A DNA stretch of 64,000 nt from Ruoffia tabacinasalis (GCF_005864045.1 NZ_VBSP01000005.1:1-64000), one strand, 5' to 3'. Positions 30,366-39,313 are shown, counted from the stretch's first letter. Numbers and translations: made by a program. Notes: generated by a model from the sequence alone, not told the origin.

Positions 30366-32069
30366 TTGATTGATTTACTCATTGAAAATGGGCAAGTATT
30401 TAATGCCTTCTTAAAATGCTTTGAAAGAAAAAATATCGCGATTATTAACGACCGTTTCTACTATATTAAAGAGACTGATTTGCGTTATTTAAATCCGAAA
30501 GAGATTGTGGATGCCTCGGATAAATTTATTGTTCCAGGTTTGATTGATATTCACATGCATATTGAAAGCTCGATGATTCCCCCTTCGACATTCTCAGGAG
30601 CTGCACTGTCTCATGGCGTGACCACGGTGGTTGCAGACTCTCATGAGATTGCGAACGTCTTTGGCATTGAAGGTATCTATGCGTTTATGGCACAAGACAC
30701 GGTAATGGATATCTTCTACGCGATTCCTTCATCGGTTCCGTCGACGGTTCCCGAACGCGAAACAACTGGTGGAATGATCGGTGTCGCTGAAGTGACGGAG
30801 TTGTTGGAACATCCAAAAGTAGTTGCTTTAGGCGAAGCTATGAACTTTAAAGGTATTACCTCTGAACCAGATTCACTGATTCGAAATATTCTACGGACAG
30901 TACAGACAAACAAACCTTTCATGCCTCTCGAAGGCCATATTCCTCGCGTTGAAGGTGAGGACTTAGCTAAGTTTATGTATGCCGGTTTAAACGCCGACCA
31001 TACCCACCAATCCCCTGAATCGATTCTAGAAAAGATTGGGAGCGGGATATTTATTGAGTTGCAAAAGAAATCACTAACAAAAGAGAATATTGCGGTAATT
31101 AATGAACATCAGCTCTTTGAACATGTCGCTTTAATTACTGATGATATTATGCCTGATGACTTGTTAGAGGGACATTTGAACGCCAACTTACGTCTTGGTA
31201 TTCAGGAAGGCTTAGACCCGGTCGATGCCATTTATATGAGTACATACACGCCGGCGCGCCGGATGGGCTTTCAAGACCGTGGTGCCATTGCGAGTGGGTT
31301 AAAAGCGGACTTTATTCTGTTGAATGATTTGGATACTTTCGAGATTGACTGCGTTTATAAAGATGGCCGTTTAGTTCATCGAGCCGGTGATGCCTTGGAT
31401 TTTGATCAAGAGGCTTTAGACTTTCCAAGCCACTTCTATTCGTCTGTTAACTGTGCTGAACTCACCCTCGATGATTTACGAATTCCGGTGCGTGAAGATG
31501 TGTCTGAAGTGATGTGTACTGTGATTCAAATTCAATCTGTCGGGACCTTTACCGAACATGTGAAGCGAACGGTTAAAGTGAAGAATGGCTATTTGGATTG
31601 GGTAGCTAGCGGCTTGTCATTAATTATTGTTCAAGAACGATATGGGAAAAATAGACAAGTTGGTTATGGGCTCGTAGAAGGCGCATTGAGTGACAAAGGT
31701 GCTGTCGCAACGACTTGGGCACATGATCATCATAATTTAATGGTCATGGGAACATCAAGTGAAGATATCTTACAGGCGCAACGCGAAGTTTTACGTCTGA
31801 ATGGGGCTTATGTTGTTGCGCAAGGCGGAGAAGTTGTCGCAACTTGTCCTCTGCCGATTGGTGGAATCATAAGCGATAAAGCATTACCTGAGATTGGTCG
31901 CGATTTAAAAGCGGTGCGCCAGGCCATGATTCATTTAGGATATGACAATACAAATGAAATTATGTCTTTTTCTACGCTATCTCTTCCAGTGTCGCCTCAA
32001 ATTAAAATCACAGACTTTGGTATGATGGATGTACATACACATCAACTGATTCCATTAATGGGGGATTAA
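30366..32069 (+). CDS. ade: Adenine deaminase
   Basis: The enzyme hydrolyses adenine to hypoxanthine and ammonia in purine salvage. It has 567 residues from TTG 30366 (AAAGGA 9 bases upstream; the earlier TTG at 30342 has no site). The metal-dependent amidohydrolase motif is PGLIDIHMHIESSM. The region VVADSHEIANVFG and the C-terminal ade domain (WAHDHHNLMVMG and GGIISDKALPEI) identify the family. It starts just after a terminator and is 2 bases from the next gene, so the two deaminases are translated together. Confidence 0.92.
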   Translation: MIDLLIENGQVFNAFLKCFERKNIAIINDRFYYIKETDLRYLNPKEIVDASDKFIVPGLIDIHMHIESSMIPPSTFSGAALSHGVTTVVADSHEIANVFGIEGIYAFMAQDTVMDIFYAIPSSVPSTVPERETTGGMIGVAEVTELLEHPKVVALGEAMNFKGITSEPDSLIRNILRTVQTNKPFMPLEGHIPRVEGEDLAKFMYAGLNADHTHQSPESILEKIGSGIFIELQKKSLTKENIAVINEHQLFEHVALITDDIMPDDLLEGHLNANLRLGIQEGLDPVDAIYMSTYTPARRMGFQDRGAIASGLKADFILLNDLDTFEIDCVYKDGRLVHRAGDALDFDQEALDFPSHFYSSVNCAELTLDDLRIPVREDVSEVMCTVIQIQSVGTFTEHVKRTVKVKNGYLDWVASGLSLIIVQERYGKNRQVGYGLVEGALSDKGAVATTWAHDHHNLMVMGTSSEDILQAQREVLRLNGAYVVAQGGEVVATCPLPIGGIISDKALPEIGRDLKAVRQAMIHLGYDNTNEIMSFSTLSLPVSPQIKITDFGMMDVHTHQLIPLMGD

Positions 32070-32071
32070 GC

Positions 32072-33394
32072 ATGAAAACATTAATCAAAAACATTCATTT
32101 AATTACCTTGGACGCACAATTTACACAATTCGAAGACGCCTTTTTAACGATTGACGGTACGCAAATTGTGGGCTTTGGCGACGCTAGTCAAGCTCCTTCT
32201 GAGACGGATTTCGATACAGTGATTGACGGAAATGGTGCCATAGCTATGCCAGGTATGGTGAATACCCACACGCATGTAGGAATGATTCCTTTTAGATCGC
32301 TTGGAGACGACACTCCCGACCGGTTAACGCGCTTCTTATTTCCTTTAGAACATGAATGCATGACGAAGGAATTAGCCTACCACAGTGCTAAATATGCCAT
32401 TGCAGAAATGCAACTTGCTGGAGTGACAACTTTTTTTGATATGTATTATTTTGAAGAAGAGATTGCAGTAGCAACAGATGAAATGCATGCTCGCGCGATA
32501 TTGGGCGAATCTGTCATCGATAAAAGTCCGGACAGTGAGATTGAATTTGGTGGCTTAGCTTATAGCGAAGATTTTATTCCACGTTGGTTAAATCACGACC
32601 GCATTACCCCTGCGGTTGCGCCCCACGCGCCTTATACCAATACGGATGAGTCGCTCATTGCTGCGAGTGAATTGGCTCGCAAATATAATATTCCTTTCTC
32701 CATTCACCTGAGTGAAATGACTTTTGAGATGGATAAATACCGTGAAGAGTATGGTCAAACACCCGTTGAATATTTAAGTCAGCTCGGCGTATTGGATGAG
32801 AAAACCTTGGCTGCTCATTGTATATTCGTGACTGATTCAGATATTGCTTTAATGAAAGAAAAGCAAGTTTCAGTCGCGCATTGTATCGGTGCGAATACGA
32901 AATCAGCTAAAGGCGTGGCTCCACTCTCTTCAATGTTGGAGGCGGGTTTAGCTGTCGGTTTGGGAACGGATGGTCCTAGTAGTGGAAACACGCTTGATTT
33001 ATTCACGCAAATGCGGATGGTAGCGAATTTTCATAAGACGCATACAGGAAACCGTGCTGCCTTCCCTGCACGAGAGATTGTTCACTTAGCAACTCTAGGA
33101 GGAGCTGAAGCAATTGGGATGGCAGACTCAATCGGATCGATTGAAGTTGGGAAAAAAGCTGATATTGTTTTAGTTGAAACTGATTCGGTGAATATGTTCC
33201 CGGTTTTCGATGTTTACAGTGCTTTGGTTTACTCTGCGAATGCTTCAAATGTGAGTCATGTCTTTGTTGATGGGAATTTAGTTGTGGAAGATAAGAAACT
33301 AGTCTTGGCTTCTATTTCTGATTTGCGCGAGAATTTAGCTAAGGAAATGACTTATTTCACTAAAAAAGCGTTGGAATTTAGTGAGGATTTATAA
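32072..33394 (+). CDS. MTA/SAH deaminase-like amidohydrolase
   Basis: This 440-residue metal-dependent amidohydrolase belongs to the TRZ/ATZ group. Zinc ligands lie in MVNTHTHVGM and FSIHLSEM, and the catalytic LGTDGPSSGNTLDLF is typical of 5-methylthioadenosine/S-adenosylhomocysteine deaminases (MtaD). Guanine or other amino-purine deamination is an alternative. It overlaps functionally with adenine deaminase upstream: both remove the 6-amino group of adenine compounds. MTA is also the by-product of polyamine synthesis, which may explain the polyamine-type importer. Confidence 0.82.
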   Translation: MKTLIKNIHLITLDAQFTQFEDAFLTIDGTQIVGFGDASQAPSETDFDTVIDGNGAIAMPGMVNTHTHVGMIPFRSLGDDTPDRLTRFLFPLEHECMTKELAYHSAKYAIAEMQLAGVTTFFDMYYFEEEIAVATDEMHARAILGESVIDKSPDSEIEFGGLAYSEDFIPRWLNHDRITPAVAPHAPYTNTDESLIAASELARKYNIPFSIHLSEMTFEMDKYREEYGQTPVEYLSQLGVLDEKTLAAHCIFVTDSDIALMKEKQVSVAHCIGANTKSAKGVAPLSSMLEAGLAVGLGTDGPSSGNTLDLFTQMRMVANFHKTHTGNRAAFPAREIVHLATLGGAEAIGMADSIGSIEVGKKADIVLVETDSVNMFPVFDVYSALVYSANASNVSHVFVDGNLVVEDKKLVLASISDLRENLAKEMTYFTKKALEFSEDL

Positions 33395-33399
33395 TTTGG

Positions 33400-33434
33400 C
33401 AGGGACTATTTTTATAGTTCCTGTTATTTTTTTC
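33400..33434 (+). terminator. Terminator of the deaminase operon
   Basis: CAGGGACTAT and ATAGTTCCTG pair around TTTT, 6 bases past the stop, and a run of seven T follows. Confidence 0.88.
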
Positions 33435-33505
33435 TTGCTTTTGTCTTTTATTTCCTTTATATTTAATTCCAGACAAATTGAGTCTTTAATTAAGGAGGCC
33501 ATGTT

Positions 33506-33919
33506 ATGAAATATTCAAAAGCAACGAATTACGCCCTGCATTCGATGGTTCATTTAGCTATGGAGTCGGATCGTGAAGCGGTTCGGGTTGAGGATTTGGC
33601 TAGTCGCCAACATCTGTCGTCGAGCTATTTGTCTAAGATTTTGACTAAATTATCTAAAGCCGGGCTCATTACGTCAACGCCTGGGGTTAATGGCGGCTAC
33701 CAATTACTTGGATCACCTGATTCATGTTCATTTTTAGATATTATTCAAGCGGTCGAGGGACAGGAAGCCATGTTAAATTGTACGATGACTCATGAAAGTA
33801 CGCATCATCACGAATGCTTAATTGAAAATGCGATTTCTGAGGCTGAAGTTAAGATGCAGGAAGTTTTGGCGCAGAAGACAATCGGAGACATTTTAAAAGA
33901 AGTGCACGCAAGACATTAG
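33506..33919 (+). CDS. Rrf2-family transcriptional regulator
   Basis: The protein has 137 residues. An N-terminal winged helix includes HLSSSYLSKILTKLSKAGLI and the Rrf2 wing TPGVNGGYQL. The central segment has Cys and His residues (LNCTMTHESTHHHECL), which in relatives bind an Fe-S cluster or sense thiol or NO stress; only two Cys lie in this segment here, not the classic three. It has an AAGGAGG site and is followed after 68 bases by a flavoprotein and a methyltransferase that it probably controls. Confidence 0.88.
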   Translation: MKYSKATNYALHSMVHLAMESDREAVRVEDLASRQHLSSSYLSKILTKLSKAGLITSTPGVNGGYQLLGSPDSCSFLDIIQAVEGQEAMLNCTMTHESTHHHECLIENAISEAEVKMQEVLAQKTIGDILKEVHARH

Positions 33920-33987
33920 CATTAGGCTAATGTTGGAGTAATTCTGGACATTAAAGGTCTTTAATAGATTTAATAGGAGGAGAAAAT

Positions 33988-34890
33988 ATGATTGATGTAT
34001 TAGTTATTGGTGGTGGCCCTGCTGGAATGGGAGCGGCTTTAGTTGCGGGACGAGGTCGCATGGAAGTTGTGTTGATTGACGATGAGAAGCCGAGAAACGC
34101 GGTCACTCAAGAATCCCACGCCTTTCTAACTCGGGATGGGATCACACCTGAAGACTTTAGATTGGCAGGTCGAAGCGACTTGCTTAAATACCCAAATATC
34201 TCAGTTAAACCAGGTAGAGTTAAGTCCATTGAGCGAAAAGAAGACGAGACTTTCGAAGTAACGACCGACGCTGGTGAATTCATCCGCACTAAGAATATCG
34301 TCTTAGCCACTGGTTTATCAGAGACGCTCCCTAAAGTGGAAGATATTGAGAAATATTACGGACGCAGTTTATTCTCTTGTCCTTTCTGCGACGGTTGGGA
34401 AATGAAGGAACAACCACTTGTCCTGATCGCAGAGACTAGCCAAGCCTTGCATGTGGTTCAATTATTAACCAACTGGACTGATGACTTAGTTGTTGCTACT
34501 AATGGATTGGTGGTCTTTGATTCAGAACAAAAAGCACTCTTAGAGCGAAATAACATTCGACTTATCGAAGATACGATTCGTGAATTAAAGGGCTCTGACG
34601 GGCAACTTGAGAGTGTCCATTTTGAAGGTGGTGAGATTCTTGAGCGTACGGGAGGTTTTATTACGACAGAATTAAAACACCCGATGCCATTTATTGAGCA
34701 ACTGGATCTGGAAGTGAGTGAAGCTGGCTTTGTTGTGACGAATATGATGGGACAGACAAATATCCCAGGCATCTATGCTGCTGGTGAAATTACGGGTCCT
34801 TCTCAGCTCATCGTCTCTGCCAGTCAAGGTCATATGGCCGGTATTGGTATTATCGCCCAAGCAAGTCAAGCGAATTTTAATCGCATTTAA
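33988..34890 (+). CDS. Thioredoxin-reductase-like FAD/NAD(P) oxidoreductase
   Basis: The protein has 300 residues. FAD motif VLVIGGGPAGMGAALVAGRG lies at the N-terminus, a redox pair CPFCDGWE at about 130, and the second FAD motif GIYAAGEITGPSQLI near the C-terminus. This layout is found in thioredoxin-reductase-like proteins that pair with Rrf2 regulators and methyltransferases. True thioredoxin reductases have CATC instead. The substrate is unknown; peroxide, NO or metalloid stress are candidates. GGAGGAG precedes ATG 33988. Confidence 0.85.
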   Translation: MIDVLVIGGGPAGMGAALVAGRGRMEVVLIDDEKPRNAVTQESHAFLTRDGITPEDFRLAGRSDLLKYPNISVKPGRVKSIERKEDETFEVTTDAGEFIRTKNIVLATGLSETLPKVEDIEKYYGRSLFSCPFCDGWEMKEQPLVLIAETSQALHVVQLLTNWTDDLVVATNGLVVFDSEQKALLERNNIRLIEDTIRELKGSDGQLESVHFEGGEILERTGGFITTELKHPMPFIEQLDLEVSEAGFVVTNMMGQTNIPGIYAAGEITGPSQLIVSASQGHMAGIGIIAQASQANFNRI

Positions 34891-34902
34891 GGAGAGAATT
34901 GA

Positions 34903-35469
34903 ATGAATCATATACACAAATTTAACCAACTAGCATCGCACTACGACTCATCAAATAATATTAAAATGGCTGAGCTCGCAACTGAAGCCATCCGCCCTTT
35001 TCTAAATGATGAGCGCTCGGAAAAAGTGGTCGACTTAGGCTGCGGAACCGGCTTAGTCGGCTTGGAATTACTTGAGGACGTGGATTCAATGTTATTTGTG
35101 GACGGGTCTGAGAAAATGCTGGAACAAGTCGAGTTGAAACTTGCTGAGAAATCCGCACACAATGCATCGGTTCGCTTGATGGATTTTGAAAAAGGTATTC
35201 AACTTCCCGAAAAAGTCGATACGATAATTATGTCACTCGTCTTGCACCACATTCCGAATTACCAAGCATTGTTAGCGTCGCTACTTGAGCAGTTGAATGA
35301 AGACGGCCAATTATTACTGATTGAAATGGGTAAAAATGGCCATGGACACGGCTTTGACATGAATCAGTTGGCTGAAGAAGTTCAGGCAGCAGGCTTTGGG
35401 AATGTAGAAGCAGATATGTTCTTTGAAAATCAAGAAAGCTCGCGCTTTTTATTGCGCGCGACTAAATAA
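34903..35469 (+). CDS. Class I SAM-dependent methyltransferase
   Basis: This 188-residue methyltransferase has the SAM motif VVDLGCGTGLVGLELL (about 46), acidic DGSEKMLEQ and post-motif LVLHHIPNYQALL. The size and lack of extra domains suit a small-molecule methyltransferase. Its start is 12 bases after the flavoprotein stop, so the two are co-transcribed. The acceptor is unknown. Confidence 0.85.
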   Translation: MNHIHKFNQLASHYDSSNNIKMAELATEAIRPFLNDERSEKVVDLGCGTGLVGLELLEDVDSMLFVDGSEKMLEQVELKLAEKSAHNASVRLMDFEKGIQLPEKVDTIIMSLVLHHIPNYQALLASLLEQLNEDGQLLLIEMGKNGHGHGFDMNQLAEEVQAAGFGNVEADMFFENQESSRFLLRATK

Positions 35470-35479
35470 TAGATGAAAT

Positions 35480-35514
35480 CCACCTCAAATTGATGATTTG
35501 AGGTGGTTTTTTTG
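35480..35514 (+). terminator. Terminator of the Rrf2 operon
   Basis: CCACCTCAAAT and ATTTGAGGTGG form an 11-bp stem with a 5-base loop followed by eight T. Confidence 0.92.
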
Positions 35515-35523
35515 GTTTTCGGG

Positions 35524-35678
35524 GCGTCGTGTGGTGGCACGACGCTCCGTATTTTCGTTTGCGGTACGTCGTGAGTGAGCTCGACACTACGCATTTGAAT
35601 TTGCGGTACGTCGTGGGCGATCACGACACTACGAAAACGGATTTTCGGTCCATCGCGCTGAGTCACGATGAACCGCAA
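35524..35678. repeat. 42-bp tandem hairpin array, family 2, left copy
   Basis: Four units are seen, with CGTCGTG (or CATCGCG) starting at 35525, 35567, 35609 and 35651, an exact 42-bp period. Each unit has an inverted repeat, CGTCGTG and CACGACG-like arms around six variable bases, joined by linkers such as CTACGCATTTGAATTTGCGG. The array ends in CCGCAAG. Minus-strand frames across it are repeat translations, not genes. Confidence 0.88.
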
Positions 35679-35685
35679 GACCATT

Positions 35686-35952
35686 TTATCCTATAATATA
35701 GATACTTACTGCTGATATAATACAGAAAACCCCTAGAATAGTCATCGCAATTGATGTGAGGTTCCATTTTTTGTCGTTTTTATAATAAATTTCCCAGGCA
35801 GTATAGAGTTGTGGGATTGAAACAGCAAAAAGTAGTAGTGAAGTGAAGATATGCCTTGATATGAGGTCATTCATTTGTGCAATAAATGCTCCAATGATGA
35901 TAACAGCACTGATACCTCGTGTAATTGAATTTAGATTGTTCACTTGTCTCAC
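35686..35952 (-). CDS. Small membrane protein of unknown function
   Basis: The protein has 88 residues with about three hydrophobic segments (ITRGISAVIIIGAFIAQ, IFTSLLLFAVSIPQLYTAW and LTSIAMTILGVFCIISAVSI). GAGGTGAGACAAGTG upstream allows translation from 35952. I do not recognise a family. The gene is set between two arrays of the same hairpin repeat (35524-35678 and 36089-36206), which may mean it arrived as a cassette. Confidence 0.6.
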   Translation of the reverse strand: MRQVNNLNSITRGISAVIIIGAFIAQMNDLISRHIFTSLLLFAVSIPQLYTAWEIYYKNDKKWNLTSIAMTILGVFCIISAVSIYIIG

Positions 35953-36088
35953 CTCTTTGCTTTCATTCTAACATAAACTGAAAATAATGAGGTGAGACAC
36001 TGTGAACACTTACTTACGCGTCTAATTTGAAATGCTTATTAAATTTAACCTATAATGAATGTAAGGCAAACATAATTAAGTTGGCTTT

Positions 36089-36206
36089 GCAGAGCGTCGT
36101 GCTCACTCACGACTCTACGGAAATTGGTTTGCGGTACATTGTAGTCGAGCACGACGCTACGCATTTTGATTTGCGGTACATCGCGCCACTTCACGACGCG
36201 CCGCAA
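36089..36206. repeat. 42-bp tandem hairpin array, family 2, right copy
   Basis: Three units start at 36095, 36137 and 36179, again 42 bp apart. They share the stem (CGTCGTG and CACGAC), the linker TTTGCGGTAC and the end CCGCAAG with the array at 35524, in the same orientation. It lies about 20 bases before the mscS ribosome site and could be in the mscS leader. Confidence 0.88.
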
Positions 36207-36243
36207 GCCCAATAAATAAACATCTAAGGAAAGGAGCTCGTCT

Positions 36244-37140
36244 ATGACATATATAAGAGATGCGTTCAGGAACATCTTTCGATCCATTGATTTTCAGGCT
36301 TTATTAGAGGACGGTCTCTCAACCGTTCTTCGCATTATTTTAACCGTTACGGCTTTATGGCTTGTGCGAATGTTAGTTGAGAAAATTATTACAACTTACT
36401 TTGAAAACACAAAGCGCTTTAAGTTTTATAATTTTTCAAGAAACAATACGATTCAACGACTATTGCTGAATATCGTTCTTTATACATTTTACTTCTTCGT
36501 TGGTTACAGCGTACTTTCAATACTTGGCATTCCAGTGGGAACTTTAGTTGCTGGAGCTGGGATTGCGAGTTTGGCGGTTGGTTTAGGAGCGAAGGATTTA
36601 GTTTCAGATTTGGTGAATGGTTTGTTTATCTTGATTGAACACCAATTTGATGTGGGTGATCACATCGTCATTAACGGTTATGAAGGGCGCATTTACAGTA
36701 TTGGGGTGCGAACTACGGTGATTCGCGATTATAACGGGATTCATCATTTTATACCCAATGGAAATATTCAAGAATTGTCAAATCTGTCGCGCGAAGCAGT
36801 CCGAATTGATTTGGATTTATTGATTCCCACAGATATTAACTTTGCGGCCTATGAAGAGTTACTTAAAGACACTTACCGTCAAGTCATCGAGTCCGATGAT
36901 CAAATTAATGACACGACGAATTTTATTGGCTTGATGAAAGACAAACACGGACGACTCATCTATAAAATACGGATTTGGGTTAAAGACGCTGATGATGTGG
37001 TTGACGTCGAGGGACGTTATTACAAGTTATTCGCCGATGCTTTAAATGAAGCAGGCCATCCAATTCCAATGAGTGAATTGTCACGCATGAATACAATGGT
37101 TCAAGTTGAGAAAGAAAATGCAGATGATATATTTTCTTAA
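36244..37140 (+). CDS. Small-conductance mechanosensitive channel (MscS family)
   Basis: The protein has 298 residues: two or three N-terminal helices, then the pore-lining helix and beta domain (GAGIASLAVGLGAKDLVSDL, then DVGDHIVINGYEGRIYSIGV and HHFIPNGNI). It opens under membrane tension to release solutes after osmotic downshock. GGAAAGGAG precedes ATG 36244. A second channel of this kind of function, MscL, is at 63382. Confidence 0.92.
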   Translation: MTYIRDAFRNIFRSIDFQALLEDGLSTVLRIILTVTALWLVRMLVEKIITTYFENTKRFKFYNFSRNNTIQRLLLNIVLYTFYFFVGYSVLSILGIPVGTLVAGAGIASLAVGLGAKDLVSDLVNGLFILIEHQFDVGDHIVINGYEGRIYSIGVRTTVIRDYNGIHHFIPNGNIQELSNLSREAVRIDLDLLIPTDINFAAYEELLKDTYRQVIESDDQINDTTNFIGLMKDKHGRLIYKIRIWVKDADDVVDVEGRYYKLFADALNEAGHPIPMSELSRMNTMVQVEKENADDIFS

Positions 37141-37148
37141 AAATAAAA

Positions 37149-37173
37149 GACGCCTGAGATAGGCGTCCTTTTT
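37149..37173. terminator. Bidirectional terminator
   Basis: GACGCCT and AGGCGTC form a stem between the convergent mscS gene and the YczE-like gene. T-runs are present downstream on the plus strand and an A-rich stretch upstream serves the minus strand. Confidence 0.85.
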
Positions 37174-37814
37174 TATGCTTTTGCTTCGACTTTATCGGAT
37201 AGTTTACTTGTGAAACGGTTGGAAAAGAAATCAATCAACGGACCAGCCAGGAAACCAGTGATGAAGGTTGAAACGCCAACTGGACCCCCAAGAATCCACG
37301 CAGTAATTACAACAATTATATCTTGAATCATTCTGACAGTTTTGTAACTCGCTGAAACGCGGTCAGTGATGACTGGCGCTATCGCATCATAGGGTGATAC
37401 CCCAAGATCAGCGTCCATATATAAAGCGACACCGAAAGTAAAGATTAAAATCGCGACCACTGTAATTAAAAGCTGAACGATAAAGGCAAACTGAGTTGGG
37501 TCTATGAATGACTCTAACATGCTGATAAAGAATTCAATCATGTAACCAACAAGCACTAAGTTGAAAATTGTCCCCCAGCCAATAATCTTCCGGTCAAAAA
37601 ACAAAATAATTGCCAAAATCGCAGCATTGACAAATAACTGATAATTCCCCAAAGTAAAGCCAAGTAACTCACTCGCTCCTGTGTTAATCGCAGTGAATGG
37701 ATCCAAGCCCATATTCATTGTTTGGCTCAATGCGGCCCCAAAACTGATGAGGCTAATACCAATTAAAGACATTAACGCCTTCCATATAAATTCTTTCCCA
37801 TTTATTGAAAACAT
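37173..37814 (-). CDS. YczE/YyaS/YitT-like membrane protein
   Basis: The protein has 213 residues and about five membrane helices. Motifs GISLISFGAALSQTMNMGLDPF and GVSPYDAIAPVI match the YczE/YyaS group, whose function is not established. It ends at the terminator at 37149. GGAG lies before the ATG. No partner gene is obvious. Confidence 0.82.
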   Translation of the reverse strand: MFSINGKEFIWKALMSLIGISLISFGAALSQTMNMGLDPFTAINTGASELLGFTLGNYQLFVNAAILAIILFFDRKIIGWGTIFNLVLVGYMIEFFISMLESFIDPTQFAFIVQLLITVVAILIFTFGVALYMDADLGVSPYDAIAPVITDRVSASYKTVRMIQDIIVVITAWILGGPVGVSTFITGFLAGPLIDFFSNRFTSKLSDKVEAKA

Positions 37815-37912
37815 ATATAACTCCTTAAAATTTAGTTTTATCTCTATTCCTTAAGGTTAATACAATTGGAGGTAAATATGCAACTGATTCGATTATAAGT
37901 GCTGTTACAATT

Positions 37913-37950
37913 CAAAAAAATGCCTACTAAATCTTTAAATCTAGTAGGCA
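37913..37950 (-). terminator. Terminator of the universal stress protein gene
   Basis: On the minus strand TGCCTACTA and TAGTAGGCA pair around a 12-base loop and seven T follow. Confidence 0.85.
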
Positions 37951-38004
37951 TTATTGACTATTTAAATACACTGTTCAGATCCTTTCTCAACATCATGTGT
38001 CAAT

Positions 38005-38454
38005 TTATTCACTTTCTTTTGGTCTTACTACTAATACGTCACACGAGGCATGACGAATAACATTTTCCGATACAGAACCCATAAAGAATCTTTCAACGGC
38101 ACCCATACCTTTCGCACCCATAACAATTAAATCAATATTCTCGCGTTTTGGAATATCTTCAGCAATGACATATTTTGGAGATCCCATCTCAAGGATTGTC
38201 TCAACATCTGTTAAGCCACGCCCCATCGCTAAATCCTTCGCATCACTCATCACACGGTCACCTAGGTCTCTTAATGCATCCCTAAAATGAATATCCGAAC
38301 TTGATGTCGCTTGGATTGCTCGTGTATCTAATACATGTAAAATAAATAGTTTGGCATTATTCCGTTCAGCAATTGCTACGGCTTTATTCAAAGCCAACTC
38401 AGCACCTTCAGAACCATCTGTCGCAACTAATATGCGTTGATACTCTTGTAACAT
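38005..38454 (-). CDS. Universal stress protein (UspA family)
   Basis: The protein has 149 residues from ATG 38454; AGGAGGTG lies 7 bases upstream, and a GTG at 38463 would fall inside that site. The ATP-binding motif GAKGMGAVERFFMGSVSENV (the G-2X-G-9X-GS pattern) shows that it is of the nucleotide-binding type. It probably helps survival under starvation or stress. Confidence 0.92.
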   Translation of the reverse strand: MLQEYQRILVATDGSEGAELALNKAVAIAERNNAKLFILHVLDTRAIQATSSSDIHFRDALRDLGDRVMSDAKDLAMGRGLTDVETILEMGSPKYVIAEDIPKRENIDLIVMGAKGMGAVERFFMGSVSENVIRHASCDVLVVRPKESE

Positions 38455-38598
38455 TTTACACACCTCCTGTATGTCTTATATATTTATTATAACACATAAT
38501 GAATGCGCTTACTTTAGAGAAGCTTAATATTTTTATAAAATGGATATTATTTTAGATAGTGACGTGTTTATAGTAAACTTCAGTTAAAAGGAGGAGAG

Positions 38599-38643
38599 AT
38601 GTGTCAAAGAATTGTGGCAATTTCAAACTCGAGCGCATTTTAG
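38599..38643 (+). CDS. Possible 14-residue upstream peptide
   Basis: AAAGGAGGAGAG directly precedes ATG 38599, and a 14-codon frame (beginning MCQRIVAISNSS) ends with TAG at 38641, 16 bases before the start of the secreted-protein gene. The ribosome site is the strongest in this stretch. It may be a leader peptide that couples or attenuates translation of the next gene. No homology can be claimed. Confidence 0.35.
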   Translation: MCQRIVAISNSSAF

Positions 38644-38659
38644 AAAGAGGGATTCAAAT

Positions 38660-39313
38660 ATGAAAAACAACGCACTCAAACGTATTCTAGCGTCCATTCT
38701 ATTCGCTGCGGTACTATTTGCCGGCTTTCGCTCTGCAGTAACCGCTGAAGAAGCAACTGAAAGTGTTGATACTAGCAACTACGCACCTGGTTTATTCTAT
38801 TCCTATTATGATCACATAGGAGTAGGCATGGAATTTGCGCCTTTTACATTAACATTAGATTATGAACCCGATGAAGACGGGATTTACCAAGTAAGTCGCG
38901 CTAATGCTGGTAATACAGTCTCTTATGTCTATCAGTTGACTGAGGATGGAGTTATCGAATTAGCTTACTATCCAAACTCGTATGAAGGTGAAGACTTCCG
39001 TTATCACGAAGACTCCCTAGATGAGCAAGTCGCGACATTCTTCCCAGCCGAGTTAGCAGTTGGAGACACATTCACAAGAGGTTACCGCGATGAACTAGAG
39101 TTTACAGTCACGGATATTCTCGCTGAACATGAAGTTGAGGGTGAAACATATCATGATGTCTTAGTGATTGAATCGGTTATGCCAGAAGGTGAGGTACAAC
39201 GATACTACTACGCCCCTGAAATTGGTGAAATCGCTTCTGAATATATCTTTGATGACGAAGGAAATGCTATTACCACTGCATTGAGTGAATATGGAGAAGT
39301 TCCAGTTGAATAA
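38660..39313 (+). CDS. Secreted protein of unknown function
   Basis: The protein has 217 residues from ATG 38660; a longer frame from 38612 would add a non-signal N-terminus. Residues 1-30 form a signal peptide (KNNALKRILASILFAAVLFA ending near AVTAEE). No lipobox Cys is present, so it is exported and free. The mature part is acidic and rich in Tyr, with LDYEPDEDGIYQVSRANAGN. I do not recognise a family. It is convergent with a secreted flavoprotein gene. Confidence 0.65.
   Translation: MKNNALKRILASILFAAVLFAGFRSAVTAEEATESVDTSNYAPGLFYSYYDHIGVGMEFAPFTLTLDYEPDEDGIYQVSRANAGNTVSYVYQLTEDGVIELAYYPNSYEGEDFRYHEDSLDEQVATFFPAELAVGDTFTRGYRDELEFTVTDILAEHEVEGETYHDVLVIESVMPEGEVQRYYYAPEIGEIASEYIFDDEGNAITTALSEYGEVPVE

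Noticed and set aside
35430-35684. Minus-strand frame with repeated peptide words
   Set aside because: Repeat translation across the family 2 array; the same happens at 36045-36287.
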